In this document: one piece after another, positions 34,063-41,988 of the stretch
Numbering within the stretch: position 1 is the first letter of the stretch
Layout: each line of letters starts with the position of its first letter
DNA from: Arthrobacter sp. FW305-BF8
GTDB taxonomy: Bacteria; Actinomycetota; Actinomycetes; Actinomycetales; Micrococcaceae
Length of the DNA: 64,000 bases
NCBI RefSeq assembly: GCF_021789315.1
Contig: NZ_CP084561.1
Location: 3,782,001 to 3,846,000, forward strand
Direction: 5' to 3'
Notes under the pieces: model-generated
Told to the model about the DNA's origin: nothing
The model's database searches: none
The model's input: only the letters and a program-made list of their open reading frames with translations
Program-made: the position numbers and the translations under genes

Positions 34063-35400
34063 ATGCTCGAAATCGTCTGCGCCTTGGTTGTGTGCACAGT
34101 AACCGTCGGCATTGCCCGTAGATGCGGCATCTGGACGCTGCCCTCGTTCGCAGCGATCCTGTTCGCTGTCGGGTACTCCGTGCGGCTCGTGCTGCTTGAA
34201 CAGTCCGGACAAGACGTCATCTTCGACGCTTTCACGGTTCAGGACTCCGAGTTCACAGAGATGGCAGGATACGGGATGCTTGCGTTCTTCGCGATGTGCA
34301 CAGGGATGGTTATCGTTTCCCTTGCTTGGAAGAAATACGCAGCTTCGCGGCCAGCCGCGGTGCAGCCAGGCACGTACCGTCCTGGCGGGCTGCTGGCCGC
34401 GTACCTTGCGGGCGCCACGGTGCAGGCATACCTGCTCAGCTCATCCTTCGGCGGCTTAGGGGCTGCAATCACTGCCCTGTCTAAGCGCGTCTTCGTCGGA
34501 GAGTCCTTCGCGTTGGCCGCGAACCTCACCCCCATACTTTTCCCGTTGTTGCTCATGGGCATCATCCAGGCGAAACGCCAAGGCTCCCAGAAGCTGCACG
34601 CGCTCGCTCTCGCTGTGTTCGTCATTTCATTGCCGTGGATGGCAATCGTGAACGGCCGCGCCACCGTCATTGTCGCCATCTGGGCATTGGCACTCGCCTA
34701 CTTCCTCGCCTTCCGAAAGAAGACCAAGGCATTCGCATTGCTCGTGGTCGCCGGGGCCGCCCTCGCCACTTCCGTCCTCGGGCTGGCTTGGCGCGCAAGT
34801 AGCCAGACCGGACGTCCGTTCGTGGCTGAAATTAGCCGTTACATGGGCAACTCGATCTACATCTCTAGTGAGTCCATCCCCCTTTTCGACCACGCACGAG
34901 TGGGCATGGAGTACGCCAGCGTCTACGGGAGCAGCGCCGAAACGTCCGTCCTCAACGCCTTCTCCGTCCTCATCCCTCGCAGCATATGGGCTGACAAGCC
35001 CGAGTTCCTACCGCAGATTCTGGGCGAACGCCTTAAGTACACGGAGCTGTCAGGACTGCCGGCTGGGTTGCTCGGAGAGGGCTTCATTACTGGTGGCTGG
35101 CTAGGCGCGGTGGCGTTCGCGCTGATCTTTGGACTATTCATCGGCTTAACCAACCGCTACCTCATCCGCTCCATGGTGCTAACGCCGCTGGCGGCGTGGG
35201 GCGTGTTCATGGCCGTCAACACGGCGCTTGTGGGGCTCCGTACCGGGGCACAGGGAGGCCTGACAACGCTTCAGATTTCGCTCGTGGCGCTGCCGCTTGT
35301 CATGGCGATTGGCTGGGCCACGAAAGTGCATGAGAAGAAGGCTTCGGTCCAGCGGGCGCCCGGCAGTGCTCTCGCCCGACCGAGGCGAGTTACTTCTTGA
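34063..35400 (+). CDS. Wzy-like oligosaccharide repeat-unit polymerase
   Basis: 445 residues with ten to twelve membrane helices. The C-terminal part contains SVLNAFSVLIPRSIWADKPE, LPQILGERLKY and LGEGFITGGWLGAVAFALIF, phrases typical of O-antigen/EPS polymerases (R-x-x-W-x-D-K-P near a large external loop). It would join lipid-linked repeat units outside the membrane. ATG behind TTGGGGGAACAAATC. It stands about 8.5 kb from the main polysaccharide locus, which has no other polymerase in view, so it probably serves that locus. An IS110 remnant lies directly upstream. Confidence 0.8.
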   Translation: MLEIVCALVVCTVTVGIARRCGIWTLPSFAAILFAVGYSVRLVLLEQSGQDVIFDAFTVQDSEFTEMAGYGMLAFFAMCTGMVIVSLAWKKYAASRPAAVQPGTYRPGGLLAAYLAGATVQAYLLSSSFGGLGAAITALSKRVFVGESFALAANLTPILFPLLLMGIIQAKRQGSQKLHALALAVFVISLPWMAIVNGRATVIVAIWALALAYFLAFRKKTKAFALLVVAGAALATSVLGLAWRASSQTGRPFVAEISRYMGNSIYISSESIPLFDHARVGMEYASVYGSSAETSVLNAFSVLIPRSIWADKPEFLPQILGERLKYTELSGLPAGLLGEGFITGGWLGAVAFALIFGLFIGLTNRYLIRSMVLTPLAAWGVFMAVNTALVGLRTGAQGGLTTLQISLVALPLVMAIGWATKVHEKKASVQRAPGSALARPRRVTS

Positions 35401-35425
35401 TATACCGGAAGTAAGCGAGCCCCCT

Positions 35426-35624
35426 ATGCCCAAGACCGACCACCAGTTGCGAGACGGCGACGTGCTTATCCGTGACAGACCATCCATGTCACGGTTCATG
35501 ACCAGCCCCGGACAGAAACTAGACCCGCGATGAAAAGCTCGGCGGCCTTGCCGTAGCGGCTTCGATTGTTCTCGGCGTCACCGCGCTGACCGGTGTTCGG
35601 ACGGATCCCACGCCCCAGTTGTAG
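35426..35624 (+). pseudogene. Possible remnant of a small gene
   Basis: A short frame MPKTDHQLRDGDVLIRDRPS ends at 35533 with QKLDPR. The neighbouring frame then reads DEKLGGLAVAASIVLGVTAL followed by TGVRTDPTPQL and a stop at 35624. Joined, the pieces would give a small protein with one membrane helix, so a frameshift in a real gene is possible. Family not recognised. The rest of 35401-35747 shows nothing. Confidence 0.25.
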
Positions 35625-35747
35625 GGGTCGGATAAATCCAGGTATGGGCGTACGACCGCCGGACAACGAGCCGCGGGATTCGACTTTTCGACGCTGATCG
35701 GTCAAGGTCCAGTTAGATGCCCGTTGGTAGCTACGATGGACTCGGCC

Positions 35748-36983
35748 CTACCGATACCCGTCCACGATCGCAGCAGCGATTTCCTTGTACGCCCGCCGGG
35801 TCTCCGGCTTCAGATGGTCCAGGGTCACCAAGTCACCGTCGGCCACTCCCCTGTCGTGCGGCACCGCGATGAGCTCGCGGCACATCCCGGCCAGGTGCTC
35901 CTCAATGGCGTCCTTGTCCACACGGTTGGAGACCTCGTCTTTGTCCGTGATCACCACGATGGCGTTGCGGGCCAGATCCTGGTAGCCGTGACCGGCGAGC
36001 CACTGCAGTGTGCTGCGTGCGCGCTTGGCGCCGCTCACTGCGTAACCGGCGGCGATGATCAGGTTGTCCGCGGATTGCAGAATCCCACTCATCGCGTTGT
36101 GCGTCACTCCGGTGCCGCAGTCGGTCAGCGCCACGGAGTAGTAGCTGGAGATGAGCTTGCGGATGCGCAGGTATTCCTCGGCGGTGAGTGAATCGGACAC
36201 CTCGGGGTCCTGCTCCCCGGCGATGAGGTGCAGCCGGCCGGAGTGGTGCATGTAGCGGGAGAGCTCAGTGAGCGAGTCGACGGAGTCGATGTTCCGGAGT
36301 AGATCTGTAATCGTCCGCGGGGTGGCCTTCTGGTAGATGCCTTCCCCCAACGCGCGCTCCACGAGGTCGCCGGAGTCGGGGTTCGCGTCGATGGCGCATG
36401 GCGGGTCGCCACGGAACTCTGCAAGGGTGAGGCCGACCCCAACGGTGGTGGACGTCTTGCCGATCCCGCCCTTCAGACTGAGCACTGCGGTGTTATAGCT
36501 GCCCTGCAGCTGGCGCGAGATCCGGCGGGCCACCTCATCTTCCTCGCGTTCCAGAGCGCTAGGGCCCAGGTTCCAGGCGCCGCCGGTCGCCCGGTACAGG
36601 AAGCCCCGGAAGCCCTTCTTCGGGCGCGGCTTCTGCTCGCGGACAAACGACGTCGGCAATGCGGTGGCGTCCGCAACCGGCACCTCAGGCTCCGGAAGGC
36701 TTTCCGGTACCTTCGGCGGCGCTCCCGCAGGCTGGCGGGCCGGCGTCGGCGGAGCCGTCGGGGCGGGAGGGGTGTCGGAGAGGGCGTCGGCTGCCGCGGC
36801 AGCTTCCGCCCATGAGGAACTGCGGACAGGACGGGGTGGTGCGGTGGGCTCAGGTGTCACGGCGGGAAAGGTTCCTGTCCAGGCGTCGGAGCCGTCGTCA
36901 TTGCGGCGGCGGAAGCGGCGGCGGAGCTCGGGCTGCTCGTCGGGGCTGGCCTCGGCTAATCGGTTGTCCGCTGGCTTGGGCAT
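35748..36983 (-). CDS. MinD/ParA-like ATPase with proline-rich N-terminus
   Basis: 411 residues from the ATG at 36983, chosen because GGGGGGAACGACC precedes it; a TTG 60 bases upstream lacks a site. The first ~150 residues are low-complexity (Pro/Ala-rich, RRRFRRRNDDGSD). The deviant Walker A is LSLKGGIGKTSTTVGVG, with A' at CAIDANPDSGDLVERALG and YSVALTDCGTGVTHNAM as the switch region. Such MinD-like proteins with disordered N-termini are common in actinobacteria, including next to type VII secretion genes, but none are seen here. Cytoplasmic or membrane-bound positioning role is inferred. Confidence 0.8.
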   Translation of the reverse strand: MPKPADNRLAEASPDEQPELRRRFRRRNDDGSDAWTGTFPAVTPEPTAPPRPVRSSSWAEAAAAADALSDTPPAPTAPPTPARQPAGAPPKVPESLPEPEVPVADATALPTSFVREQKPRPKKGFRGFLYRATGGAWNLGPSALEREEDEVARRISRQLQGSYNTAVLSLKGGIGKTSTTVGVGLTLAEFRGDPPCAIDANPDSGDLVERALGEGIYQKATPRTITDLLRNIDSVDSLTELSRYMHHSGRLHLIAGEQDPEVSDSLTAEEYLRIRKLISSYYSVALTDCGTGVTHNAMSGILQSADNLIIAAGYAVSGAKRARSTLQWLAGHGYQDLARNAIVVITDKDEVSNRVDKDAIEEHLAGMCRELIAVPHDRGVADGDLVTLDHLKPETRRAYKEIAAAIVDGYR

Positions 36984-37127
36984 GGTCGTTCCCCCCGGGC
37001 TCGCAGCGGCGTCCCGCTGCAGTGGTCGATTGGTCTCGTTCAAATAGCCATTCTAGGCGCTGGCAAAGTACCTATTGATCAGCGACCTAGCTAGGGCGTT
37101 CGTCGCGGCGCCAAAAGACACGGTTTC

Positions 37128-37247
37128 TCAGCTGTGAATGAGGGCTGCCACAACAACAGCGGCAGTGATCGTTAGCAGAATGCCCAGCGCCACGTAGCCC
37201 CACCATTTGGGTCGACTGCGGTGCGGGTTGATGTCGACGTACGGCAC
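37128..37247 (-). CDS. Very small membrane protein
   Basis: 39 residues from a GTG: VPYVDINPHRSRPKWWGYVA then a helix LGILLTITAAVVVAALIHS at the very C-terminus. It starts 2 bases after the stop of the small membrane protein upstream, so the two probably share a transcript. Family not recognised. Confidence 0.45.
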   Translation of the reverse strand: MPYVDINPHRSRPKWWGYVALGILLTITAAVVVAALIHS

Positions 37248-37249
37248 AG

Positions 37250-37453
37250 CTATTTCAGCCCACCCGGAACGGAAGAGGCTGCCGCCGGGGCAACGGCAAC
37301 GGCCCTGCGCTTGAGCCGGAGCATCCAGTAGAGCCCGGCGAACGGAATCAACAGGCTGCCGAGCAAGCCGGACAGCGCGAGAACGAAATCGGTGACAGCC
37401 ACGGTTGAGACCTCCGTAAGCGGCAGCTCCTTCGACACAACCAGAGCGACCAT
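37250..37453 (-). CDS. Small membrane protein
   Basis: 67 residues with one long hydrophobic stretch (FVLALSGLLGSLLIPFAGLY) followed by LRLKRR, placing the C-terminus inside, and an Ala/Val-rich tail. Same strand as and just upstream of the 39-residue gene. No known family. Confidence 0.5.
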   Translation of the reverse strand: MVALVVSKELPLTEVSTVAVTDFVLALSGLLGSLLIPFAGLYWMLRLKRRAVAVAPAAASSVPGGLK

Positions 37454-37597
37454 GCTCAGGGTGCGACAAAGGGGCTGGGAATGGACCCCCCATTTTTGGG
37501 TCGTTCGCCAGCCTACTTAGCACTTAAGGGCGCTGTCCAATTGGACACGCCCATTGGTGCAACCACTGTTCATCTATTGCGCTTCATGCCTCTGCCC

Positions 37598-37741
37598 CTA
37601 GCGCCGGAGGGCCAGCGTCACCACCACCGCAGTCGCCACTGCCAGAACCGCCGGCCCGACGAATGACAGTGCGCGAAGCTGACGGCGGCGTACTTCGCGC
37701 CGCGATTCCCGACCGTATCGGCCTCCCCCACGGAATCCCAT
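37598..37741 (-). CDS. Very small membrane protein (47 residues)
   Basis: MGFRGGGRYGRESRREVRRR followed by a single helix FVGPAVLAVATAVVVTLALR. An Arg-rich N-terminus inside and a C-terminal tail anchor. No strong ribosome-binding site is visible (CGTCTCCGCC before ATG). The frame is clean and the composition coding-like. Listed as a possible small gene. Confidence 0.4.
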   Translation of the reverse strand: MGFRGGGRYGRESRREVRRRQLRALSFVGPAVLAVATAVVVTLALRR

Positions 37742-37829
37742 GGCGGAGACGCTACGGACGGAAACTCAAGGAAAGCGCAAGCAAACATCAAGGTTTGATC
37801 AAGATGTAGCGCTTCCCACCTAGATGGGC

Positions 37830-38093
37830 CTAGATGCCGTCGCCGTGACCAGTGGCGGCGCCGTGGCGGTGCACCGTCCGCCGCAGCCGCTGCGGGTACC
37901 CGCCATGCCTTGCGTGTCGGCCGGGAAGCGGCGACAGCGGCTCCACGGGCAAACCCCCAACGGCAGCCCTGGCACGCTCTTCCACGCCCGGCATGTCCTG
38001 CCGGTCGAGCCAGGAACGCTCGGGGAACGGGTCATCAGCCACGATGTGTGTATCAATGAAGCGGCGGATGACCGCCCTGATTCCAGTATTCAT
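37830..38093 (-). CDS. Small hypothetical protein
   Basis: 87 residues starting MNTGIRAVIRRFIDTHIVAD. The first ~35 residues look well ordered (helical, then DPFPERSWLDRQD), while the rest is Gly/Arg/His-rich. AGGTTTGGGTC precedes the ATG. Not recognised; could be shorter in function than its frame. Confidence 0.45.
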   Translation of the reverse strand: MNTGIRAVIRRFIDTHIVADDPFPERSWLDRQDMPGVEERARAAVGGLPVEPLSPLPGRHARHGGYPQRLRRTVHRHGAATGHGDGI

Positions 38094-38187
38094 GACCCAA
38101 ACCTAGAGTGGCACAGGTCACACCCACAGCGTAGTCAATACCTGTGTTTCCCTGCGTCCGATACCCGGACTGCGGCGAGTACTTGGT

Positions 38188-39003
38188 TCAGTGCTGTGAG
38201 CGGGTCTCCTGCAGACGCTTAATGAACCAGCGCGACTGCTCGGGCCCGTACGGCAGCACCGGGATGGCTTTGGTGGCATCAGCCGGCGTGTCGCGGATGG
38301 ACTGCCGGGCCTGACGCACAGCGGTGGTCATCGTGTCGGCCATCGTCTTGACGAACCGGTCGCTGCAGGGATCGCCGTGCCCCGGGATTAGGAATTCGTA
38401 GCGGTGCCGGAGAGCCGAGAGGTGCCGGAGCGCGTCGGCCCACTCCTCCGGGTACGAATCTTCGAAGGACGGATGGGAGCCCTGCTCCACGAGATCACCG
38501 GCAAACAGCGTGGTGGTGGTTCCAACCAAGAGGTCACCGTCGGTATGCCCGCGGCCCAAATAGAACAGCGTGACAGTCTGCCCCCCGAGGTCCACGAGCA
38601 CGGGCTGGTCACGGACGATTGCGTTGGGGACCACGATCTCCACGTTATCGCCGTCGCCGGCAGCCATTTCAGGTTCGGTCTCCGTGACCTCACTGCGCTG
38701 TGCGTCGCCCTCCTCACGGATTTCCTCGGCGCAGTTCTCGTGCGCCCAGAACTCTTCGACGCCGGCCTCCGTGAAGACCGCGTTGCCGAAGAAGTGGTCG
38801 TAGTGTGCGTGGGTGTTCACCACCACAAGCGGCAGCGGGGTCTTCTCCCGCACGGCGTCCAGGATTTCCTTGCCTTGCCTCGGTCCGCATCCAGTGTCGA
38901 TCACCATGGCCCGTTCGGTTCCTACGATCAGACCGGTGTTGAGCTTTGAACCTTCAGTCACCAGCACATAGTTGTCCGCGCCGACGTCGAGCCATCGTGA
39001 CAT
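38188..39003 (-). CDS. MBL-fold metallo-hydrolase
   Basis: 271 residues from an ATG behind GGAGAAACA. Metallo-beta-lactamase-fold motif VVVNTHAHYDHFFGNAVF (HxHxDH), then the metal ligand Asp in TVTLFYLGRGHTDGDLLV (His) and FAGDLVEQG (Asp), and the last His in FLIPGHGDPC. The set matches glyoxalase-II/lactonase-like hydrolases with two metal ions. Substrate unknown; cytoplasmic. Confidence 0.92.
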   Translation of the reverse strand: MSRWLDVGADNYVLVTEGSKLNTGLIVGTERAMVIDTGCGPRQGKEILDAVREKTPLPLVVVNTHAHYDHFFGNAVFTEAGVEEFWAHENCAEEIREEGDAQRSEVTETEPEMAAGDGDNVEIVVPNAIVRDQPVLVDLGGQTVTLFYLGRGHTDGDLLVGTTTTLFAGDLVEQGSHPSFEDSYPEEWADALRHLSALRHRYEFLIPGHGDPCSDRFVKTMADTMTTAVRQARQSIRDTPADATKAIPVLPYGPEQSRWFIKRLQETRSQH

Positions 39004-39164
39004 TGTTTCTCCATAAACCTGGGGAGTATCTGCGATCTTCTGGCCTCGATTGTACTCATCTAGCTTGGGATTATCAGGGGAGCACTATAGCGCCAGACCA
39101 GCGGGAACCCAGCGCCTAGCCGCAATTCACTCATTCGAAACACCGCGCTAGGTATGATCTGGCC

Positions 39165-39299
39165 ATGGGGACTAAACAACAGAAGCACTTCTGCGAGACC
39201 TGCAACACGATCACCAACCACATCACGTCATACAAGGATGACGGAAGGGGCCTCGAGGCCCTCGTAAGGTGCAGCGACCACTCAGACACAACGCTGTAA
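39165..39299 (+). CDS. Small zinc-ribbon-like protein (44 residues)
   Basis: MGTKQQKHFCETCNTITNHI continues to a single C-terminal Cys and His (LVRCSDHSDTTL). The CxxC pair near the N-terminus with H and C/H later resembles a tiny zinc ribbon. A perfect 12-base hairpin follows 9 bases after its stop, which supports a real short transcript. Not a recognised family; may be related to small ribosome-associated proteins. Confidence 0.55.
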   Translation: MGTKQQKHFCETCNTITNHITSYKDDGRGLEALVRCSDHSDTTL

Positions 39300-39307
39300 G
39301 ACCTGTA

Positions 39308-39340
39308 GTCCTTCGCCGCTGAGGAAAGGCGGCGAAGGAC
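39308..39340 (+). terminator. Terminator hairpin after the zinc-ribbon gene
   Basis: Perfect 12-base arms gtccttcgccgc (39308-39319) and gcggcgaaggac (39329-39340), 9-base loop. It also lies 29 bases past the end of the E2 gene on the other strand, so it may serve both. Confidence 0.75.
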
Positions 39341-39368
39341 CGAGCACCTGAATGCCAATACTTACGTT

Positions 39369-40871
39369 CTACAAATCGGCCAAAAGCGAGGTCGGGGCCT
39401 CGATGGCATCCGCGACATAACGCAGGAATCCGGCGGCCGTACCGCCATCGCAGACCCGGTGGTCAAAGGTCAGCGTCAGCTCAGTGACTTTGCGCACGGC
39501 AAGTTCGTCTTCGACGACCCACGGCTTGTCGATAATCCTGCCTATACCGAGGATAGCCACCTCCGGATAATTAATGATTGCCGCGGAACCATCCACGCCA
39601 AACACGCCGTAGTTATTAACCGTGAAGGTTCCGCTGCCCAGTTCCTTGGGGGTCGCCTTGCCATTGCGCACGACGGCGGTCAGCCGCTTAATTTCTCCGT
39701 CGAGTTCGCTGGCACTCAGTTTCTCAGCGCTGCGGATAGAAGGGACAACCAACCCCCGGTCAGTTTGAGCGGCGAACCCTAGGTTCACCCCATCAAACTC
39801 CAGGATCTCCTGGGACTCCGCGCCGGAGGCGTCCTCCCTGCTCACGAAGCGCGTGTTCAGCTCCGGATACTTCTTCAATGCTGCTGTAACAAAGCGGGCT
39901 AAGAAGGCGAGCAGCCCTGGGGTGTGGTGCGGGTGGGCCTTCTTGAGTCCGGCCCGCAGGTCAACCAGTGCCGTGGCGTCGACGTCCACCCATACGGTGG
40001 CTTCTGGTATCTCTGAGCGACTGCGGGACATGTTCGCCGCCACCGCTTTGCGGACACCCCGGACGGGCGTCCGGCTGATGATCCGCAGTCCAGTGCGGGT
40101 ATCGACGTTCCCGCTGATCGAGTTTGTCGAGACCGTTTCGACGGGCTCAATCAGCGCACGCAGTTTGGTTTCGGCAGGCTGGGTCTCGAAAGGCTCAACC
40201 ACCGGGGACTTTATGGCCGCTTCGACGTCCCGACGCATGATCAGGCCGCTCTCTCCAGATCCCTGCATGTGGCCGAGGTCCACACCATGCTCCTTGGCCA
40301 TCCGGCGGACGAGGGGAGAAACAACAGCACCGAGCTTGCCGGGGACGCGAGTGCGCAGAAGTAAGGCATCGTCTGCGGGTGTTGTCAGCTTTGTATCGTC
40401 TTGGGGCTCAGTTCCGACGGGCGCGGTTTCAACAGGCTCAGCCACCGAATTGGTGCGCCGGGGGCGGGTTCGGCGGACAGTGGTTGTGCCGCCAGGGGTT
40501 CCGTAACCGATAAGGACGTTGCCTGAGCCCGCCCTTTCTTCTGTTCGGTATGCTTCGGCTGCGGTCTCTTGGGTTTCGAGGGGCTCAACCAGCGTGGTTT
40601 CGGTTTCGACGGGCTCAAACTGTGATTCCGTTGGGGTCACTGACATAAGCGGTTTGCCCACATCCAAAGTCTCGCCCGGTTCGCCATGCAACTCGGCTAC
40701 AGTGCCGGCGTACGGTGACGGTACCTCCACGACTGACTTCGCGGTTTCCACCTCAGCAATGGGCTGGTCCACGCGGATTTCGTCGCCGACCGCCACGAGC
40801 CAGTTCAAGAGCTCGGCTTCTGTCAGCCCTTCGCCGAGGTCGGGCAGGAGGAACACTTTCCGTTCGGTCAT
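39369..40871 (-). CDS. bkdC: Branched-chain 2-oxoacid dehydrogenase E2 (dihydrolipoyl acyltransferase)
   Basis: 500 residues from ATG at 40871. Lipoyl domain at the N-terminus (KVFLLPDLGEGLTEAELLNW; lipoyl-Lys in EVETAKSVVEVPSPYAG), then a long linker, a peripheral subunit-binding domain (SPLVRRMAKEHGVDLGHMQG) and the catalytic domain ending FDHRVCDGGTAAGFL with the active-site His and Asp. The linker holds repeated VEPVET-type peptides coded by REP-like DNA (40116-40622). Last gene of a three-gene operon, 4 bases after E1beta. Works with E1 and a separate E3 to form branched acyl-CoA. Confidence 0.9.
   Translation of the reverse strand: MTERKVFLLPDLGEGLTEAELLNWLVAVGDEIRVDQPIAEVETAKSVVEVPSPYAGTVAELHGEPGETLDVGKPLMSVTPTESQFEPVETETTLVEPLETQETAAEAYRTEERAGSGNVLIGYGTPGGTTTVRRTRPRRTNSVAEPVETAPVGTEPQDDTKLTTPADDALLLRTRVPGKLGAVVSPLVRRMAKEHGVDLGHMQGSGESGLIMRRDVEAAIKSPVVEPFETQPAETKLRALIEPVETVSTNSISGNVDTRTGLRIISRTPVRGVRKAVAANMSRSRSEIPEATVWVDVDATALVDLRAGLKKAHPHHTPGLLAFLARFVTAALKKYPELNTRFVSREDASGAESQEILEFDGVNLGFAAQTDRGLVVPSIRSAEKLSASELDGEIKRLTAVVRNGKATPKELGSGTFTVNNYGVFGVDGSAAIINYPEVAILGIGRIIDKPWVVEDELAVRKVTELTLTFDHRVCDGGTAAGFLRYVADAIEAPTSLLADL
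40116..40622. repeat. REP-like repeats inside the E2 linker
   Basis: At least five copies of a roughly 20-base motif ggtttcgaNgggctcaacca occur in the linker-coding part: about 40116-40153 (two inverted halves), 40182-40203, 40425-40446, 40571-40593 and 40602-40622. Related copies lie at 60917-60966 outside this gene. On the coding strand each gives an in-frame (V)EP(V)ET peptide. Confidence 0.7.
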
Positions 40872-40875
40872 CTGA

Positions 40876-41988
40876 TCAGTCTTCCCACTGGAGGTCGTCA
40901 ACGGCGTCGAGGATGCGGTCCACGCCGGGCAAATAGTAGTGCTCGAGCTTCGGCGCCGGGTACGGCACATCGAAGCCGGTGACGCGGCGGATCGGTGCAG
41001 CGAGGTGGTGGAAGCACCGCTCCTGAATCCGGGCCACGATCTCGGAGGACACAGAAGCAAAGCCGTGAGCCTCCGCGATCACCACCGCCCGGCCGGTCTT
41101 CCGGACGGAAGCGGCCACCGTCGTGTCGTCGAACGGCACGATGGTGCGAATGTCGATGACCTCGAGTGATCGCCCTTCTTCTGCGGCTGCGGCGGCCGCG
41201 GCAAGTGCCGTCGGGACAGAGGGACCATATGCGATGAGCGTCGCATCGGTGCCGGAGCGGGCGACAGCGGCGCGGCCCTCGGTGGCCTCGCGGCCGTCGG
41301 CCTGCCGCTCGTACTCCGCCCGGAGCGCAGCCAGGTCCACCAGATCTTTGGACCAGTAGAGTTTTTTCGGCTCCATGAACATCACCGGGTCGTCAGAGTC
41401 GATCGCTTCCCGGAGCATGCGGTAGGCGTCGGTAACCGTGGCCGGTGTGTAGACCTTCAGTCCGGCGGTATGTGCGTAATAGGACTCAGAGGAGTCACAA
41501 TGGTGCTCCACTCCACCGATGCCGCCGGCGTAGGGAACGCGGATGACCATGGGCAGCTTGACCCGGCCCTTGGTGCGATTGTGCATCTTGGCCACGTGGC
41601 TGATGATCTGCTCGAAAGCCGGGTAGGCGAAGGCGTCGAACTGCATTTCGATGACCGGCCGCATGCCGTTAATGGCCATGCCCACGGCCATGCCCACGAT
41701 CCCTGACTCAGCCAAGGGCGTATCGAAGCAGCGCTGTTCGCCGAAGGTTTTCATGAGTCCGTCGGTGATGCGAAAGACACCACCCAGAATGCCGACATCC
41801 TCGCCGAAGACCAGAACAGAATCATCCGCATGCATGGCATCCGCCATCGCGGTGTTCAGCGCCTTGGCCATGGTGACGGGCTGCGGTCCGGCCTCCTGGG
41901 CGCTTGCCGCAGCGGAGGCAGCAGCGCGGGCGGTGGCCGAGCTGACGTTGCCGTTGGCTTCGGCGGAAGTGGTGACAGTGGGGCTCAT
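40876..41988 (-). CDS. bkdB: Branched-chain 2-oxoacid dehydrogenase E1 beta subunit
   Basis: 370 residues. An Ala-rich N-terminal extension of about 35 residues, then VTMAKALNTAMADAMHADDS and VFGEDVGILGGVFRITDGLM, the conserved start of the transketolase-like pyrimidine domain. FDTPLAESGIVGMAVGMAIN and QMFDAFAYPAFEQ-type motifs follow. The C-terminal domain begins LEVIDIRTIVPFDDTTVAAS. Overlaps the alpha gene by ATGA. Forms the heterotetrameric E1 that decarboxylates 2-oxoacids with thiamine diphosphate. Confidence 0.92.
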   Translation of the reverse strand: MSPTVTTSAEANGNVSSATARAAASAAASAQEAGPQPVTMAKALNTAMADAMHADDSVLVFGEDVGILGGVFRITDGLMKTFGEQRCFDTPLAESGIVGMAVGMAINGMRPVIEMQFDAFAYPAFEQIISHVAKMHNRTKGRVKLPMVIRVPYAGGIGGVEHHCDSSESYYAHTAGLKVYTPATVTDAYRMLREAIDSDDPVMFMEPKKLYWSKDLVDLAALRAEYERQADGREATEGRAAVARSGTDATLIAYGPSVPTALAAAAAAAEEGRSLEVIDIRTIVPFDDTTVAASVRKTGRAVVIAEAHGFASVSSEIVARIQERCFHHLAAPIRRVTGFDVPYPAPKLEHYYLPGVDRILDAVDDLQWED

